Shown piece by piece: positions 27,152-35,747 of a DNA stretch of 35,747 bases (the first letter of the stretch is position 1; every line of letters begins with the position of its first letter). The DNA comes from Myxococcales bacterium. Lineage in GTDB: Bacteria; Myxococcota_A; Polyangia; Polyangiales; Polyangiaceae. The translations under genes were made by a program, and so were the position numbers. The DNA lies in the NCBI GenBank assembly GCA_013298325.1, contig JAAFHJ010000002.1, forward strand, positions 1 to 35,747, given 5' to 3'. Below the pieces are notes generated by a model, which was not told where the DNA came from, ran no database searches, and saw only the letters and a list, made by a program, of their open reading frames with translations.

Positions 27152-27952
27152 TCAGAATGCTGCAAGCATGCCGAGGCCGTAGAGGCTCTGGCCGCCGTCG
27201 GCGACCATGATCGCTCCGGTGACGTAGCTGGCCGCCGGCGTACACAGGAAGAGCGCGGTTTCGGCCATCTCGTCGAGGCTCGCGAAGCGGCGAAGGGCGA
27301 CGTTGTCGGCGACTTTCTTTCGCATTTCTTCGCTCCCCGCAAGGCGCGCCATCCCTTCCGTCCCGTCGACGGGGCCCGGAGCGATTGCGTTCACGCGGAT
27401 CCCCATCGGCCCCCATTCCATCGCCAAGACCTTCGTGAGCATGTCGACGCCCGCTTTGGCTGCGCAGACGTGGGCCTGCATCGGGGCCGGGATGAAGGCT
27501 TGCGGCGCCGACACCGAGAGGACGACGCCCCCCGGCTTCGTGAGGTGGGCGAAGGCGGCGCGGCAGGCGTGGTAGGTGCCGAGCAGGTCGATATCGACGA
27601 CCGACTTGAAGCCGTTCGGGCTCATCGCGACGGCCGGCGCCGGGAAGTTTCCGGCGGCGCCATTGACAAGAATGTCAATGGTTCCAAAGGCTTCTGCGGT
27701 GCCCTGGAAGGCGGCTTCGAGGGTTTCGTACTTGCGGACGTCGCCTGCGAAGTAGCGGGCCTTTGCAGCGTCGCCGGTCACTTCGACGAGTTCGGCAAGC
27801 GCCTTTGCGCCGCGTTCCTCGTTCCGTCCAAACACGGCGACCTTCGCGCCCGCCTTCGCCAGTCGCTTGGCGATGGCGAGGTTGATGCCGCTCGTGCCGC
27901 CGGTGACAAATGCGGTCTTTCCGTCGAGGATTCCGTCGCGAAAAATGCTCAT
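27152..27952 (-). CDS. SDR family oxidoreductase, 2,4-dienoyl-CoA reductase-like
   Basis: GKTAFVTGGTSGINLAIAKRLAKAGAKVAVFGRN, NGAAGNFPAPA, APGPVDGTEGMARL resemble peroxisomal-type DECR/SDR proteins. Confidence 0.85.
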   Translation of the reverse strand: MSIFRDGILDGKTAFVTGGTSGINLAIAKRLAKAGAKVAVFGRNEERGAKALAELVEVTGDAAKARYFAGDVRKYETLEAAFQGTAEAFGTIDILVNGAAGNFPAPAVAMSPNGFKSVVDIDLLGTYHACRAAFAHLTKPGGVVLSVSAPQAFIPAPMQAHVCAAKAGVDMLTKVLAMEWGPMGIRVNAIAPGPVDGTEGMARLAGSEEMRKKVADNVALRRFASLDEMAETALFLCTPAASYVTGAIMVADGGQSLYGLGMLAAF

Positions 27953-28047
27953 GCGCCGTTTTCGCGGAGGCGCACCGCGATGTCAACGGGGGGCGGTCGC
28001 ACGCGAAAACTTGGCCGTCTTCCCACGCCTTCGTTAGCCGAAGCGCG

Positions 28048-29232
28048 GTGAACCCCGTCCGCATTGCGAACTTCCTTCTGGCTTTTGGGCTGTCTCTTGC
28101 GCCGGTCGCGGCGACCGCCGCCCCCGCATCGGTCAAGGCGAGCCCAAAGCCTGCTCGGCACTCCCCGGCGAAGTTGCGGAAAGTACACGCAAAGATCGTC
28201 GTGGGGAGTGCGCACGTGCACGCCGTCCCGGCCGCTCCGGCGCCGTCGGTCGATGCTGGATTTAATGCGGATGTCGCAAAGATTCTCAAGCGCGCACGGC
28301 CCCACGAAGGGGCGGTCGTCGTCTCCGATGTGAAGACCGGTCGCATTCTCGCGTGGACGTCCCTTGGCGACCGGGACATGGTCTCGACGCCGGTCGCGCC
28401 AGCGGCGAGCGTCTTCAAAATCGCGACCGCGGCGACGCTTCTTGAGAAAAATCATACGCTTCCGACGACGCGCGCCTGTTACCAAGGCGGCGAAAGTGGC
28501 TTCACGGCGGAAGACCTTGCCACCGGCTCAAGGAAGCATGCGGGCGACTCGTGCGCGTCGCTCGGGGAGGCGCTCGGAAAGAGCATCAACCTCGTGTTCG
28601 CGAAGCTCGCCGTCGAGCGCTCGACCCCGGAAGATCTCCGCGAAACAGCTACGAATTTGGGCTTTCTCGGTCCCGTGCTCGCCGACCGCCCCCTCACCGA
28701 TTCGCGCCTTCGGATCGCCGACGATCGCTACGGCTTTGCCCGCTCGGCGACCGGCTTCTGGAATGGGAAGGTCGCGCCGGTGAGCGTCCTCGCCGCCCTT
28801 ACGACAATCGCGAATGACGGCGTTCGTATCAAGCTGCAGACGGCCTCGAAGGATCCTGAACGGGAGGAGTTCGGCGAGGCGATTTCGGAGAAGACGGCCC
28901 ACTCGCTGACGCGAATGATGGTCGGCGGAACGCGGTTTGGGACTTCTAAGAAGGTCTTTTTCCCCGACGAGGGCCCGGCGCTTCCGGGCATTCGGGTGGC
29001 TGGGAAGACCGGCACGCTGATCGGTGGCCACCCGACGCGAATGTACTCGTGGTTTGGCGGCTTCGCGCCGGCAGAAAAGCCTGAAATTGCTATTGTTGTT
29101 CTCCTCGCCGACGACGTGTCGTGGACGAAGAAGGGGAACGAGGTCGCGCGCGACGTCCTCCAGCGCTGGTTCCACGTGACCCCGAAATCGGCGACCCCGA
29201 AGCCGGCGAGCGTGGGCGCTCACAAATCGTAA
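28048..29232 (+). CDS. Penicillin-binding protein/transpeptidase-domain protein, secreted
   Basis: Signal-like N-terminus; SVFK (SxxK), KSIN (SxN), RVAGKTGT (KTGT) in order. GTG at 28048 preferred over the ORF start at 27910. Confidence 0.87.
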   Translation: MNPVRIANFLLAFGLSLAPVAATAAPASVKASPKPARHSPAKLRKVHAKIVVGSAHVHAVPAAPAPSVDAGFNADVAKILKRARPHEGAVVVSDVKTGRILAWTSLGDRDMVSTPVAPAASVFKIATAATLLEKNHTLPTTRACYQGGESGFTAEDLATGSRKHAGDSCASLGEALGKSINLVFAKLAVERSTPEDLRETATNLGFLGPVLADRPLTDSRLRIADDRYGFARSATGFWNGKVAPVSVLAALTTIANDGVRIKLQTASKDPEREEFGEAISEKTAHSLTRMMVGGTRFGTSKKVFFPDEGPALPGIRVAGKTGTLIGGHPTRMYSWFGGFAPAEKPEIAIVVLLADDVSWTKKGNEVARDVLQRWFHVTPKSATPKPASVGAHKS

Positions 29233-29244
29233 TTTCTCCAAAAA

Positions 29245-29268
29245 AAGAGAGCCTGAAAGGGCTCTCTT
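29245..29268 (-). terminator. Rho-independent terminator between convergent genes
   Basis: AAGAGAGCCT-GAAA-GGGCTCTCTT stem (one T-G pair) with GAAA tetraloop. A-tract on the + side gives a U-tail for the minus-strand acyl-CoA synthetase gene. Confidence 0.8.
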
Positions 29269-29289
29269 CCGTGCTCTCTAGGCGAATCT

Positions 29290-30957
29290 CTACTTTTTCA
29301 AAAGGAGATCGCCGTAGTCTTCGCGGAGCTTCGTCTTCAAGAACTTCCCCGTCGAACCGCGGGGAACCTGCGCGACGCGGATGTAGGCATCGGGGAGCCA
29401 GTACTTGGGGAAGGACGCAGCGAGGTGGGCCGTCAGCGCCTCGTCGGTCGCCGTCTGCCCCTCTCTAAATGCGACGGCGGCGAGCGGTCGCTCCCCCCAT
29501 TTCTCCTCGCGGCCTGCGAAAACGGCCGCTTCCAGGACCGCCGGGTGCGCCATGAGGGCGTTCTCCAAGGCGACGCTCGAGATCCATTCGCCCCCCGACT
29601 TCACGACGTCTTTGGAGCGGTCGGTGATGCGCATGTAGCCGTGCCGATCGATCGTCACGACGTCGCCGGTCTTGAAGAATCCATCGGCGGTGAAGCGGTC
29701 CTGCCCTTCATCGCGAAAGTAGCTGCTCGCGACCCACGGGCCTCGGCATTCGAGTTCGCCCATCGCAATGCCGTCCCAGGGGAGCACGTTGCCGGCGTCG
29801 TCCACGTGGCGCATCTCGACGAAAGGCGAAGGAATACCTTGGCTTGCACGCGCGCTCGCGACGGCTGCGTCCCCTTGGATCGCGATGGCGGGGGTCACCG
29901 TGGCGACGGTCCCTAGGGGATTCAATTCGGTCATCCCCCAGGCGTGGGTGACCTTGAGGCCGTGGCGACTCAAGAAACCGTCCATCAAGGAAGGGGGTGC
30001 CGCCGAGCCCCCGATAATCATGTTTCGGAGGAGGCTCAGATCCCATTTCGCCTCGCCGGCCGCTTTGGCCCGATCGAGGGCGTCGAGGATGCCGATCCAG
30101 ATCGTCGGCACGCCGCCGGCGAACGTCACCTTTTCGGCGTGCATCCAGTCGAGGAGGCTCACGGCATCGAGGTGGGGCCCGGGGAAGGCGATGGAGGCGC
30201 CGACGAGGGCGGCCGCGTAGGGGAGGCCCCAGGAGGAGGCGTGGAACATCGGGACGACGGGGAGAACGACGTCGTCGCTGGCGATTCCGAAGGAATCTCG
30301 GAGGGCTAGCGCGAACGCGTGAAGCACAATTGCGCGGTGGCTCGTGAGAACCCCCTTCGGATTCCCCGTCGTGCCGGAGGTGTAACAGAGCATCGCCGCA
30401 GCGTTTTCGTCGGCTGCCGCGAAGATCGACGGGTAGGCGAACGGACGGCCTGGAGCCGCTTCCGCCGGGGCAAGGACGCTTTCGTAGTCCTGGAAGCTGG
30501 GATCGCTCAGCGGGGCCCCAAGATCGCGAACCACGATCACCGGCGCGCCGCTTGGAAGCGCATCCCGGAACTTTGAAAATAGAGGAAGCAGCGATTGATC
30601 GACGATGATCGCTTTGTCCTCGGCATGCCCGACGATGTAGGTAAGATCTTGAGGGGAAAGGCGAAGGTTCAGCGTATGAACGATCGCGCCCAGCGAGGGG
30701 ATGCCGAGGTACGCCTCCAGGTGCTCGTGGTGGTTCCAGCAGAGCGTCGCCACGCGATCCCCAGGACCAATTCCCAGGTTTCGGAGGCCGCCGGCGAGCT
30801 GCTCGGCGCGATCGGCTACCGTCCCCCAATTGCTCCGGACGACCGACTTGTCCGGGCGTCGAGACACAATGGGGGTTTCGGGGAAGAGCGTCCGTGCGCG
30901 AGCAAGGAGGTGTTGGATCGTGAGCGGGAACGCCATCATTCGGCCTTGGAGCGTCAT
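29290..30957 (-). CDS. Long-chain fatty acid--CoA ligase (AMP-forming acyl-CoA synthetase)
   Basis: AMLCYTSGTTGNPKGVLTSHRA (P-loop), WGMTELNPLG, FFKTGDVVTIDRHGYMRITDRSKDVVKSGGEWISS. Internal ATG at 30957 chosen as start. Confidence 0.95.
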   Translation of the reverse strand: MTLQGRMMAFPLTIQHLLARARTLFPETPIVSRRPDKSVVRSNWGTVADRAEQLAGGLRNLGIGPGDRVATLCWNHHEHLEAYLGIPSLGAIVHTLNLRLSPQDLTYIVGHAEDKAIIVDQSLLPLFSKFRDALPSGAPVIVVRDLGAPLSDPSFQDYESVLAPAEAAPGRPFAYPSIFAAADENAAAMLCYTSGTTGNPKGVLTSHRAIVLHAFALALRDSFGIASDDVVLPVVPMFHASSWGLPYAAALVGASIAFPGPHLDAVSLLDWMHAEKVTFAGGVPTIWIGILDALDRAKAAGEAKWDLSLLRNMIIGGSAAPPSLMDGFLSRHGLKVTHAWGMTELNPLGTVATVTPAIAIQGDAAVASARASQGIPSPFVEMRHVDDAGNVLPWDGIAMGELECRGPWVASSYFRDEGQDRFTADGFFKTGDVVTIDRHGYMRITDRSKDVVKSGGEWISSVALENALMAHPAVLEAAVFAGREEKWGERPLAAVAFREGQTATDEALTAHLAASFPKYWLPDAYIRVAQVPRGSTGKFLKTKLREDYGDLLLKK

Positions 30958-31009
30958 GCGGGCATTCCACGGGGCGCGGCGACTTCCGTCAACCGCCAAG
31001 CGCGGGCGC

Positions 31010-31753
31010 CTACTTCTTTGCGAAGAAGGCCGCGAAGGCGGCGTGTGCCTCCGGCGACGACAGGCGTTCGACGAAGACCGCCCCTTCTTTTCCAAGAGTT
31101 TCGAGAAGTTCTGCCCGTTGGCGGTCGCGAAGAAGCGCCTTCGCCAGCCGGATCGCCTCCCGGGGGCGTGCCGCAAAAGCATCGGCGAAATGGTTCGCGG
31201 TCGTCAGCAGTTCGTCGGCAGGGACGATGCGGTTGACGAGCCCCATCGCCTTCGCTTCCGTGGCATCAAACGGCTCGCCAAGCAGCAGGTGCTCGCTCGC
31301 GCGCTGGAGCCCGGCAAGTTGCGGAAGGAGGAGCGATGAGCCCCCTTCTGGAACCAGGCCGAGCTTCACAAACGGCATTTGAAAGCGCGTTGTCGGCGTT
31401 GCGACGACGAAATCGCAGTGGAGGAGGGCGGTCGTTCCGATACCAACCGCGGGGCCATCGACGGCGGCGACGATAGGCTTCGGGAAGTTGACCAACGCGC
31501 GAAGTAGGCGAAATACTGGGGAATTCTCGCCGCTTGGCGGGTTCGCCATGAAGTCGCCAAGGTCGTTCCCGGCAGTGAACACTCCCGGCGCCCCGGTAAG
31601 CACCACCACGCCGACGGCTGCGTCTTCGGCGGCCGCCTCGAGGGCCTCGTGGAGCGCGGTGTACATCGCGTTCGTGAGGGCATTCTTCTTTTCCGGGCGC
31701 GCAAGGGCGAGGGTCAGACGGGCGGCTTCGCGGGTCACGGCGACATGGCTCAT
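31010..31753 (-). CDS. Enoyl-CoA hydratase/isomerase family protein
   Basis: LTLALARPEKKNALTNAMYTAL, VVLTGAPGVFTAGNDLGDFM (oxyanion hole), AAVDGPAVGIGTTALLHCDFVVA. Start ATG at 31753. Confidence 0.94.
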   Translation of the reverse strand: MSHVAVTREAARLTLALARPEKKNALTNAMYTALHEALEAAAEDAAVGVVVLTGAPGVFTAGNDLGDFMANPPSGENSPVFRLLRALVNFPKPIVAAVDGPAVGIGTTALLHCDFVVATPTTRFQMPFVKLGLVPEGGSSLLLPQLAGLQRASEHLLLGEPFDATEAKAMGLVNRIVPADELLTTANHFADAFAARPREAIRLAKALLRDRQRAELLETLGKEGAVFVERLSSPEAHAAFAAFFAKK

Positions 31754-31900
31754 GGCGCCGGAAGCTACACGAAGCGCTTGACGAAGTTCGGGGCGAATTT
31801 GCAGTTCTGCGCTGCGCTCCCGCTGTTCGGCGCACGGGCGTGGCGCCCTCGCCAACGTCTCGCTGGCGCGCTAGGAGCGCTTCTCGAAAGGAAGCGACCC

Positions 31901-32578
31901 ATGATTGACCTCCACTACTGGCCGACGCCGAATGGCCACAAAATTACCCTCTTTCTCGAAGAGGTCGGGCTCCCGTACACCGTCGTTCCGGTGAATATCG
32001 GGCGTGGCGACCAGTTCAAGCCGGAGTTCCTCGCGATCGCGCCAAACAACCGAATGCCAGCGATTGTCGACCACGCGCCGCTCGATGGCGGAGCTGCGAT
32101 TGCTCTATTTGAATCAGGCGCAATCCTCGAGTACCTCGCTGAAAAAACGGGGAAGTTTGGCGGGGCTGAGCTTCGAGAGAAACTCGCCATCCGTCAATGG
32201 CTCTTTTGGCAAATGGGTGGTCTCGGCCCTATGCTCGGGCAGGCGAATCATTTCCTGAACTACGCGCCTGAGAAGGTCCCCTACGGCATCACTCGGTACA
32301 CGACGGAGGCGAAGCGGCTCTTTGGCGTCCTCGACCGTGAACTTGCAAAGCGCGCTTATGTCGGCAGCGACCATTATTCCATCGCCGACATGGCGTCGTA
32401 TCCGTGGGTTGTGGGCCATGCGCGTATCGGCGAAGACTTGGCCGATTATCCCCACGTAAAACGCTGGCTTGCCGCAATCGGTGCGCGCCCGGCGACGGCA
32501 CGGGCCCTTGCCGTCGGTAGCCATGACGCAAAGCCTCTCGATGATGAGGCGAAGAAGGTCCTCTTCGGCCAGAAGTAG
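31901..32578 (+). CDS. Glutathione S-transferase family protein
   Basis: MIDLHYWPTPNGHKITLFLEEVGLPYTVVPVNIGRGDQFKPEFLAIAPNNRMPAIVD...LFESGAILEYLAEKTGKF, typical thioredoxin-like GST N-domain. Confidence 0.93.
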   Translation: MIDLHYWPTPNGHKITLFLEEVGLPYTVVPVNIGRGDQFKPEFLAIAPNNRMPAIVDHAPLDGGAAIALFESGAILEYLAEKTGKFGGAELREKLAIRQWLFWQMGGLGPMLGQANHFLNYAPEKVPYGITRYTTEAKRLFGVLDRELAKRAYVGSDHYSIADMASYPWVVGHARIGEDLADYPHVKRWLAAIGARPATARALAVGSHDAKPLDDEAKKVLFGQK

Positions 32579-32602
32579 ATATTTCTTTTCCCCGAACGAA
32601 GA

Positions 32603-32635
32603 AAAGGCGGTCTCCCTCGAAGGGATACCGCCTTT
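32603..32635. terminator. Hairpin terminator between convergent GST and DUF362 genes
   Basis: AAAGGCGGT-c-TCCC-TCGAA-GGGA-t-ACCGCCTTT; 13 paired bases with one internal mismatch, flanked by A- and T-rich runs. Confidence 0.82.
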
Positions 32636-32652
32636 GTTTCTCTGGGGTCCGA

Positions 32653-34197
32653 CTACTCTTTGACGTTTGGCGCGGGACGGTCGATCTGGGGCGCCCCTTC
32701 GCCGCGGCTTGTTGCCCCGTGGATTTGGTAGGGCTTCCCGAGGAGTTTCTTCTCCACCATCTTTGCGCGCCAGGAGATGTAGGCTTTGTTGAAGTCGACG
32801 GCCGCCGAGGGATCGAGAATGGGATTCTTGATCTTCGACAGTGCGCAGAACATGAGCACCTGCTCAGAAACGCTCACGGGGCAGCCGGCGAGACGGATGA
32901 TGTTCCCGTCCTTCTTCCCCTGCGAGACGACCCGCTGAAGAGAGATCATCTTCGCGTAAATATCGTCATGTTTTGCCGAGTAGGGATCCTTGGTGCGCCG
33001 ATCCTTGTAGAGACTATCGATGTGTACGTGGCGTCCCCCCGACTCACCCTCGTAGGTCGCGCAGTCGCCGATAAAAACGATCGGCTCCTCGGGTTTTCGT
33101 GGGATCGGTCCCTCGTAGGCGCCAAAGACGATATGCACGCGCGGCATCTTCTCGTCGCATTCGCTGTCGTATTGGCGAAGAATCTCAATCGACTCTTCGA
33201 GGGCGCCTGGGCATCCCCCCCAGCAGTAGTCGGTCTTTTCCTTTTCCGGCGGCGGCCCCGCGTACGCGGTGACATTCGTCCCTTCAAAGTACTTTTCGAC
33301 ACGGACGAGGCCTACTTGAAAGCCTGCGGCGCGCCGCTGGGCTTCTTCTAGCGGGACGTCCCCCTCCACGGAAATGGTGGCGAGGTCGAGGGAGCCAAAG
33401 CCGGCCTCTTCGGCGAGGCGGAGGTGGTCGACGGAGCGTGGATCGAGTCCGAGAATGTGGCAGCCGACGGCGTCGATGGCCGCTTGCGAGTTCCCCATGA
33501 GGATGAGCGACATCTGGCGCGGCTTCGGCGTGAGCATCCGGCCTTCACCCGCCACGATGCAATCAATCGCGACAAACTTCGGCTGAACGATGAACTGAAG
33601 ATCGCGGATCTTTTCGTCGAGCCGATGATCGTGATCGATGAGCCGATGACGATCATCTTGGATGCCGATGTAATTCTTCATCGAGAAGGTGACCGTCGTC
33701 CAAGGGTGGCTCTTGAATTTCGGACAGTTGATAAACGTGTCGGCCTTTGCGACCGGCTCGGGCGTGAAGAGGTAGTCGCGGAGGCGCCCCGGGTGGGTGA
33801 GCGGGATCTCGACTTGAGGCTCCTCCTCGAAATGATAGTGTTTTACCCGGGTTCGCTCAAACATCGGGTAGTAGCCGGCCCCTTCGAAGGCCATCCGCGT
33901 CGGGATGGTGATGCCGCAACGCTCGCCGACGGCGAGTTCGGTCATCGGCTTGCTTCGGTCGTCGCGCGCAGCATCCCGATCCTGGATCGCGAGCAGCACG
34001 CCTTCGAGAAACTCGGGGCGTGTGTACGCATGGAGAAATTGCTCACCGCTGGACACACAATTCGGTTTGACGAGCGTCTGCCCCTCGGGAACAATTCCGA
34101 GCGCCTCCATCCCTTCACGGACGATTCGGCGAATCGTCGCGACGTCGTAGCGGTCGCAGTGGCGGAGGATGACACGGGGCCGAGCCGGTATGCGCAT
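32653..34197 (-). CDS. DUF362 domain-containing protein with C-terminal Cys-rich (possible Fe-S) domain
   Basis: VKPNCVSSGEQFLHAYTRPEFLEGVL, ADTFINCPKFKSHPWTTVTFSMKNYIGIQ, GNSQAAIDAVGCHILGLDP are DUF362-like. C-terminal CWGGC / GDCA / LAGCP cysteines. Confidence 0.85.
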   Translation of the reverse strand: MRIPARPRVILRHCDRYDVATIRRIVREGMEALGIVPEGQTLVKPNCVSSGEQFLHAYTRPEFLEGVLLAIQDRDAARDDRSKPMTELAVGERCGITIPTRMAFEGAGYYPMFERTRVKHYHFEEEPQVEIPLTHPGRLRDYLFTPEPVAKADTFINCPKFKSHPWTTVTFSMKNYIGIQDDRHRLIDHDHRLDEKIRDLQFIVQPKFVAIDCIVAGEGRMLTPKPRQMSLILMGNSQAAIDAVGCHILGLDPRSVDHLRLAEEAGFGSLDLATISVEGDVPLEEAQRRAAGFQVGLVRVEKYFEGTNVTAYAGPPPEKEKTDYCWGGCPGALEESIEILRQYDSECDEKMPRVHIVFGAYEGPIPRKPEEPIVFIGDCATYEGESGGRHVHIDSLYKDRRTKDPYSAKHDDIYAKMISLQRVVSQGKKDGNIIRLAGCPVSVSEQVLMFCALSKIKNPILDPSAAVDFNKAYISWRAKMVEKKLLGKPYQIHGATSRGEGAPQIDRPAPNVKE

Positions 34198-34289
34198 TCG
34201 GCGATGCTATTTGGCTCCGTCGGCAGAAACAAGCGCACCGGCCCGATTGCGGAGCCCTTTGCGTGGAGGCTGGCTGGCCGACCGGTGTT

Positions 34290-34766
34290 CTAGGCGCCCG
34301 CGGGGCGTTCAGGCTGGTTGAAGCCGACGCGGAGCGCGTCCGTCTCGCGCGCCTCGATGCGCAGAACCGCGGCGCGGATCTCTTCCGGAATTGGCGCCTT
34401 TTCGCCCTTCGCGTAGTCGTACATGACAATGACGGTTTCTCCGTCGGCGACGAGCGCATTCCGCTGTTCCGAATGGATCGTGTACTTCATCACCATCGAG
34501 GTGGTCCCGAGCGTAGCGACGCCGACCCGCACGTGCACGAAGTCGGGGTAGGTGACCGGCGCAAGGTAACGAATTTGAGCGGTCGCTTGAATCGGTCCAA
34601 CCTTCTGAGAAATGTCCCGCCACGCCATCTCGCCCGCGTCGAAATAGATGATTCGTGCCTCCTGGAACCAGCGGAGATACACGGTATTGTTAACGTGTTG
34701 AAACGCGTCCATATCCCCCCAAGCAACGGGGATTCGGACGACGACAGGGAAATGGGTGCCGCTCAT
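34290..34766 (-). CDS. Acyl-CoA thioesterase, 4HBT/YbgC-like hotdog
   Basis: VVRIPVAWGDMDAFQHVNNTVYLRWFQEARIIYF (WxDMDxxxHVNN). ATG at 34766 chosen. Confidence 0.92.
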   Translation of the reverse strand: MSGTHFPVVVRIPVAWGDMDAFQHVNNTVYLRWFQEARIIYFDAGEMAWRDISQKVGPIQATAQIRYLAPVTYPDFVHVRVGVATLGTTSMVMKYTIHSEQRNALVADGETVIVMYDYAKGEKAPIPEEIRAAVLRIEARETDALRVGFNQPERPAGA

Positions 34767-34787
34767 GACGCACCTCGTTAGCAAAGA

Positions 34788-35747
34788 TCATTCCCGCTCG
34801 CGATCGCGCTCCAGATCCATGCGGAGCGCGTCGGCGCGGAGGACGGTCATCTCCGGCGCGTGGGCGAGCGTCCGCTCCAGGATATTCCGCAGCTCGCGGA
34901 CGTTCCCCGTGTAGCGATGGGCGAGGAGCCGCGTAGCGGCGTCGTCGGTGAGAAGCACAGGGTGCTCATGTCCTCCAAATCGCTCTAGAAAATGACGTGC
35001 GAGCGGAAGGATATCTTCCCGTCGTTCGCGGAGCGGCGGCACCGACAGGGCGACGACTTGAAGGCGGAAGAAGAGGTCCTCGCGGAAGGCGCCAGCGCGC
35101 ACCAGCGCGCCAAGATCTCGGTGGGTCGCGGCGACGACGCGAACGTCGACGGGGATCGCTCGGGCGGATCCCAGGGGCACGACCTCTTGATTCTCAAGGA
35201 ATCGCAGCAGCTTGGGCTGAACGTCGAGCGGGAGTTCGCCGATCTCGTCGAGGAACAACGTTCCGCGATCGGCGGTCCGGATCACGCCGGCGTGGTCGGC
35301 GGTCGCCCCCGTGAACGCCCCGCGCTTGAACCCGAAGAGCTGCCCTTCGAAGAGGTCGCGCGGGACCGTCGCGCAGTTGAAGGTCACGAACGGGCGCGTT
35401 TTCCGAGGCGAAGCGCTGTGGAGGGCCCGCGCGACGACTTCCTTTCCGCTCCCTGACTCACCGGTGACCACGACGGTCGCCTTGGACGTTGCGACGGTCG
35501 TCACTTCCTTGCGAAGCTTCCGCATGGCGGACGAAAATGCTATGAATTCAGAAGGTAGAGCCTCGTAGTCGCTCTCATCGTCGTCCGCGGCTGTTGCGAG
35601 GCGCCGCCGGCTTTCTCCGACATGCTCAATGCCAAGGCCGCGGACCGTCGCGACTTCCAGCGCCAAGGATGCCACATGAGCGAGGACCGTCATGGCGGCA
35701 CGGGTGTCGTCTTCCACGACGCCTGCCGTCCCGATCCGCATCCGTCG
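34788..35747 (-). CDS. Sigma-54-interacting AAA+ activator (bEBP), 5'-truncated by the window edge and lacking a C-terminal HTH
   Basis: GESGSGKE (Walker A), [10 protein letters not shown] (GAFTGA), [12 protein letters not shown] (Walker B), [12 protein letters not shown]-terminal fragment could be the end of a GAF domain; ORF is open to the window end. Confidence 0.92.
   Translation of the reverse strand, partial: RRMRIGTAGVVEDDTRAAMTVLAHVASLALEVATVRGLGIEHVGESRRRLATAADDDESDYEALPSEFIAFSSAMRKLRKEVTTVATSKATVVVTGESGSGKEVVARALHSASPRKTRPFVTFNCATVPRDLFEGQLFGFKRGAFTGATADHAGVIRTADRGTLFLDEIGELPLDVQPKLLRFLENQEVVPLGSARAIPVDVRVVAATHRDLGALVRAGAFREDLFFRLQVVALSVPPLRERREDILPLARHFLERFGGHEHPVLLTDDAATRLLAHRYTGNVRELRNILERTLAHAPEMTVLRADALRMDLERDRERE

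Noticed and set aside
8080-34690. Recurring short string like GT(A/C)TACACGGA at about 8100, 12150, 15330, 24510 and 34670
   Set aside because: Each occurrence is inside coding sequence and is explained by codons (e.g. SVYTAQKS, SVYLAHKS, NTVYLRW on the minus strand). Spacing and flanks are not conserved.
1-35747. CRISPR arrays, tRNA/rRNA genes, transposases, integrases, toxin-antitoxin or phage-defence genes
   Set aside because: Looked for but no regularly spaced repeats, cloverleaf-like regions or relevant protein motifs were seen by eye; tRNAscan-SE, minced and DefenseFinder would be needed to exclude them formally.

Overview
High-GC chromosomal window, probably from a myxobacterium or related Polyangia-like lineage (inference from base composition and protein style). 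It carries about 31 tightly packed protein-coding genes. I saw no rRNA, tRNA, CRISPR array, prophage or transposase. The content is mainly metabolic and envelope genes: an RND efflux pump with a divergent LysR regulator, an aldehyde dehydrogenase/methyltransferase/GNAT gene run, SDR and DoxX genes, a DUF4246-type 2OG-Fe(II) oxygenase, glyoxalase I/DsbA-like/TrmN-like genes, an extensin-like secreted protein + membrane protein + radical SAM operon, MerR + VIT/VWA, an amino-acid permease/alcohol dehydrogenase/cutA operon, a PBP-type transpeptidase, fatty-acid CoA metabolism genes, a GST, a DUF362 protein with a Cys-rich C-terminus, and a sigma-54 activator with no HTH. Both edges cut through genes. 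The observations most worth a second look are: (a) the three-gene operon with 4-bp overlaps (Cys-rich extensin/M15-like protein, tail-anchored protein, radical SAM); (b) the DUF362 protein whose C-terminus has a C-x2-C ... GDC ... GCP pattern like hydrogenase small subunits/NuoB; (c) the bacterial DUF4246 protein; (d) a MerR gene with a near-consensus promoter that predicts a leaderless mRNA, embedded in repeated ACAGTC sites; (e) the HTH-less bEBP. No known defence or mobile system was identified. All functional claims rest on motif reading by eye, with no database search.
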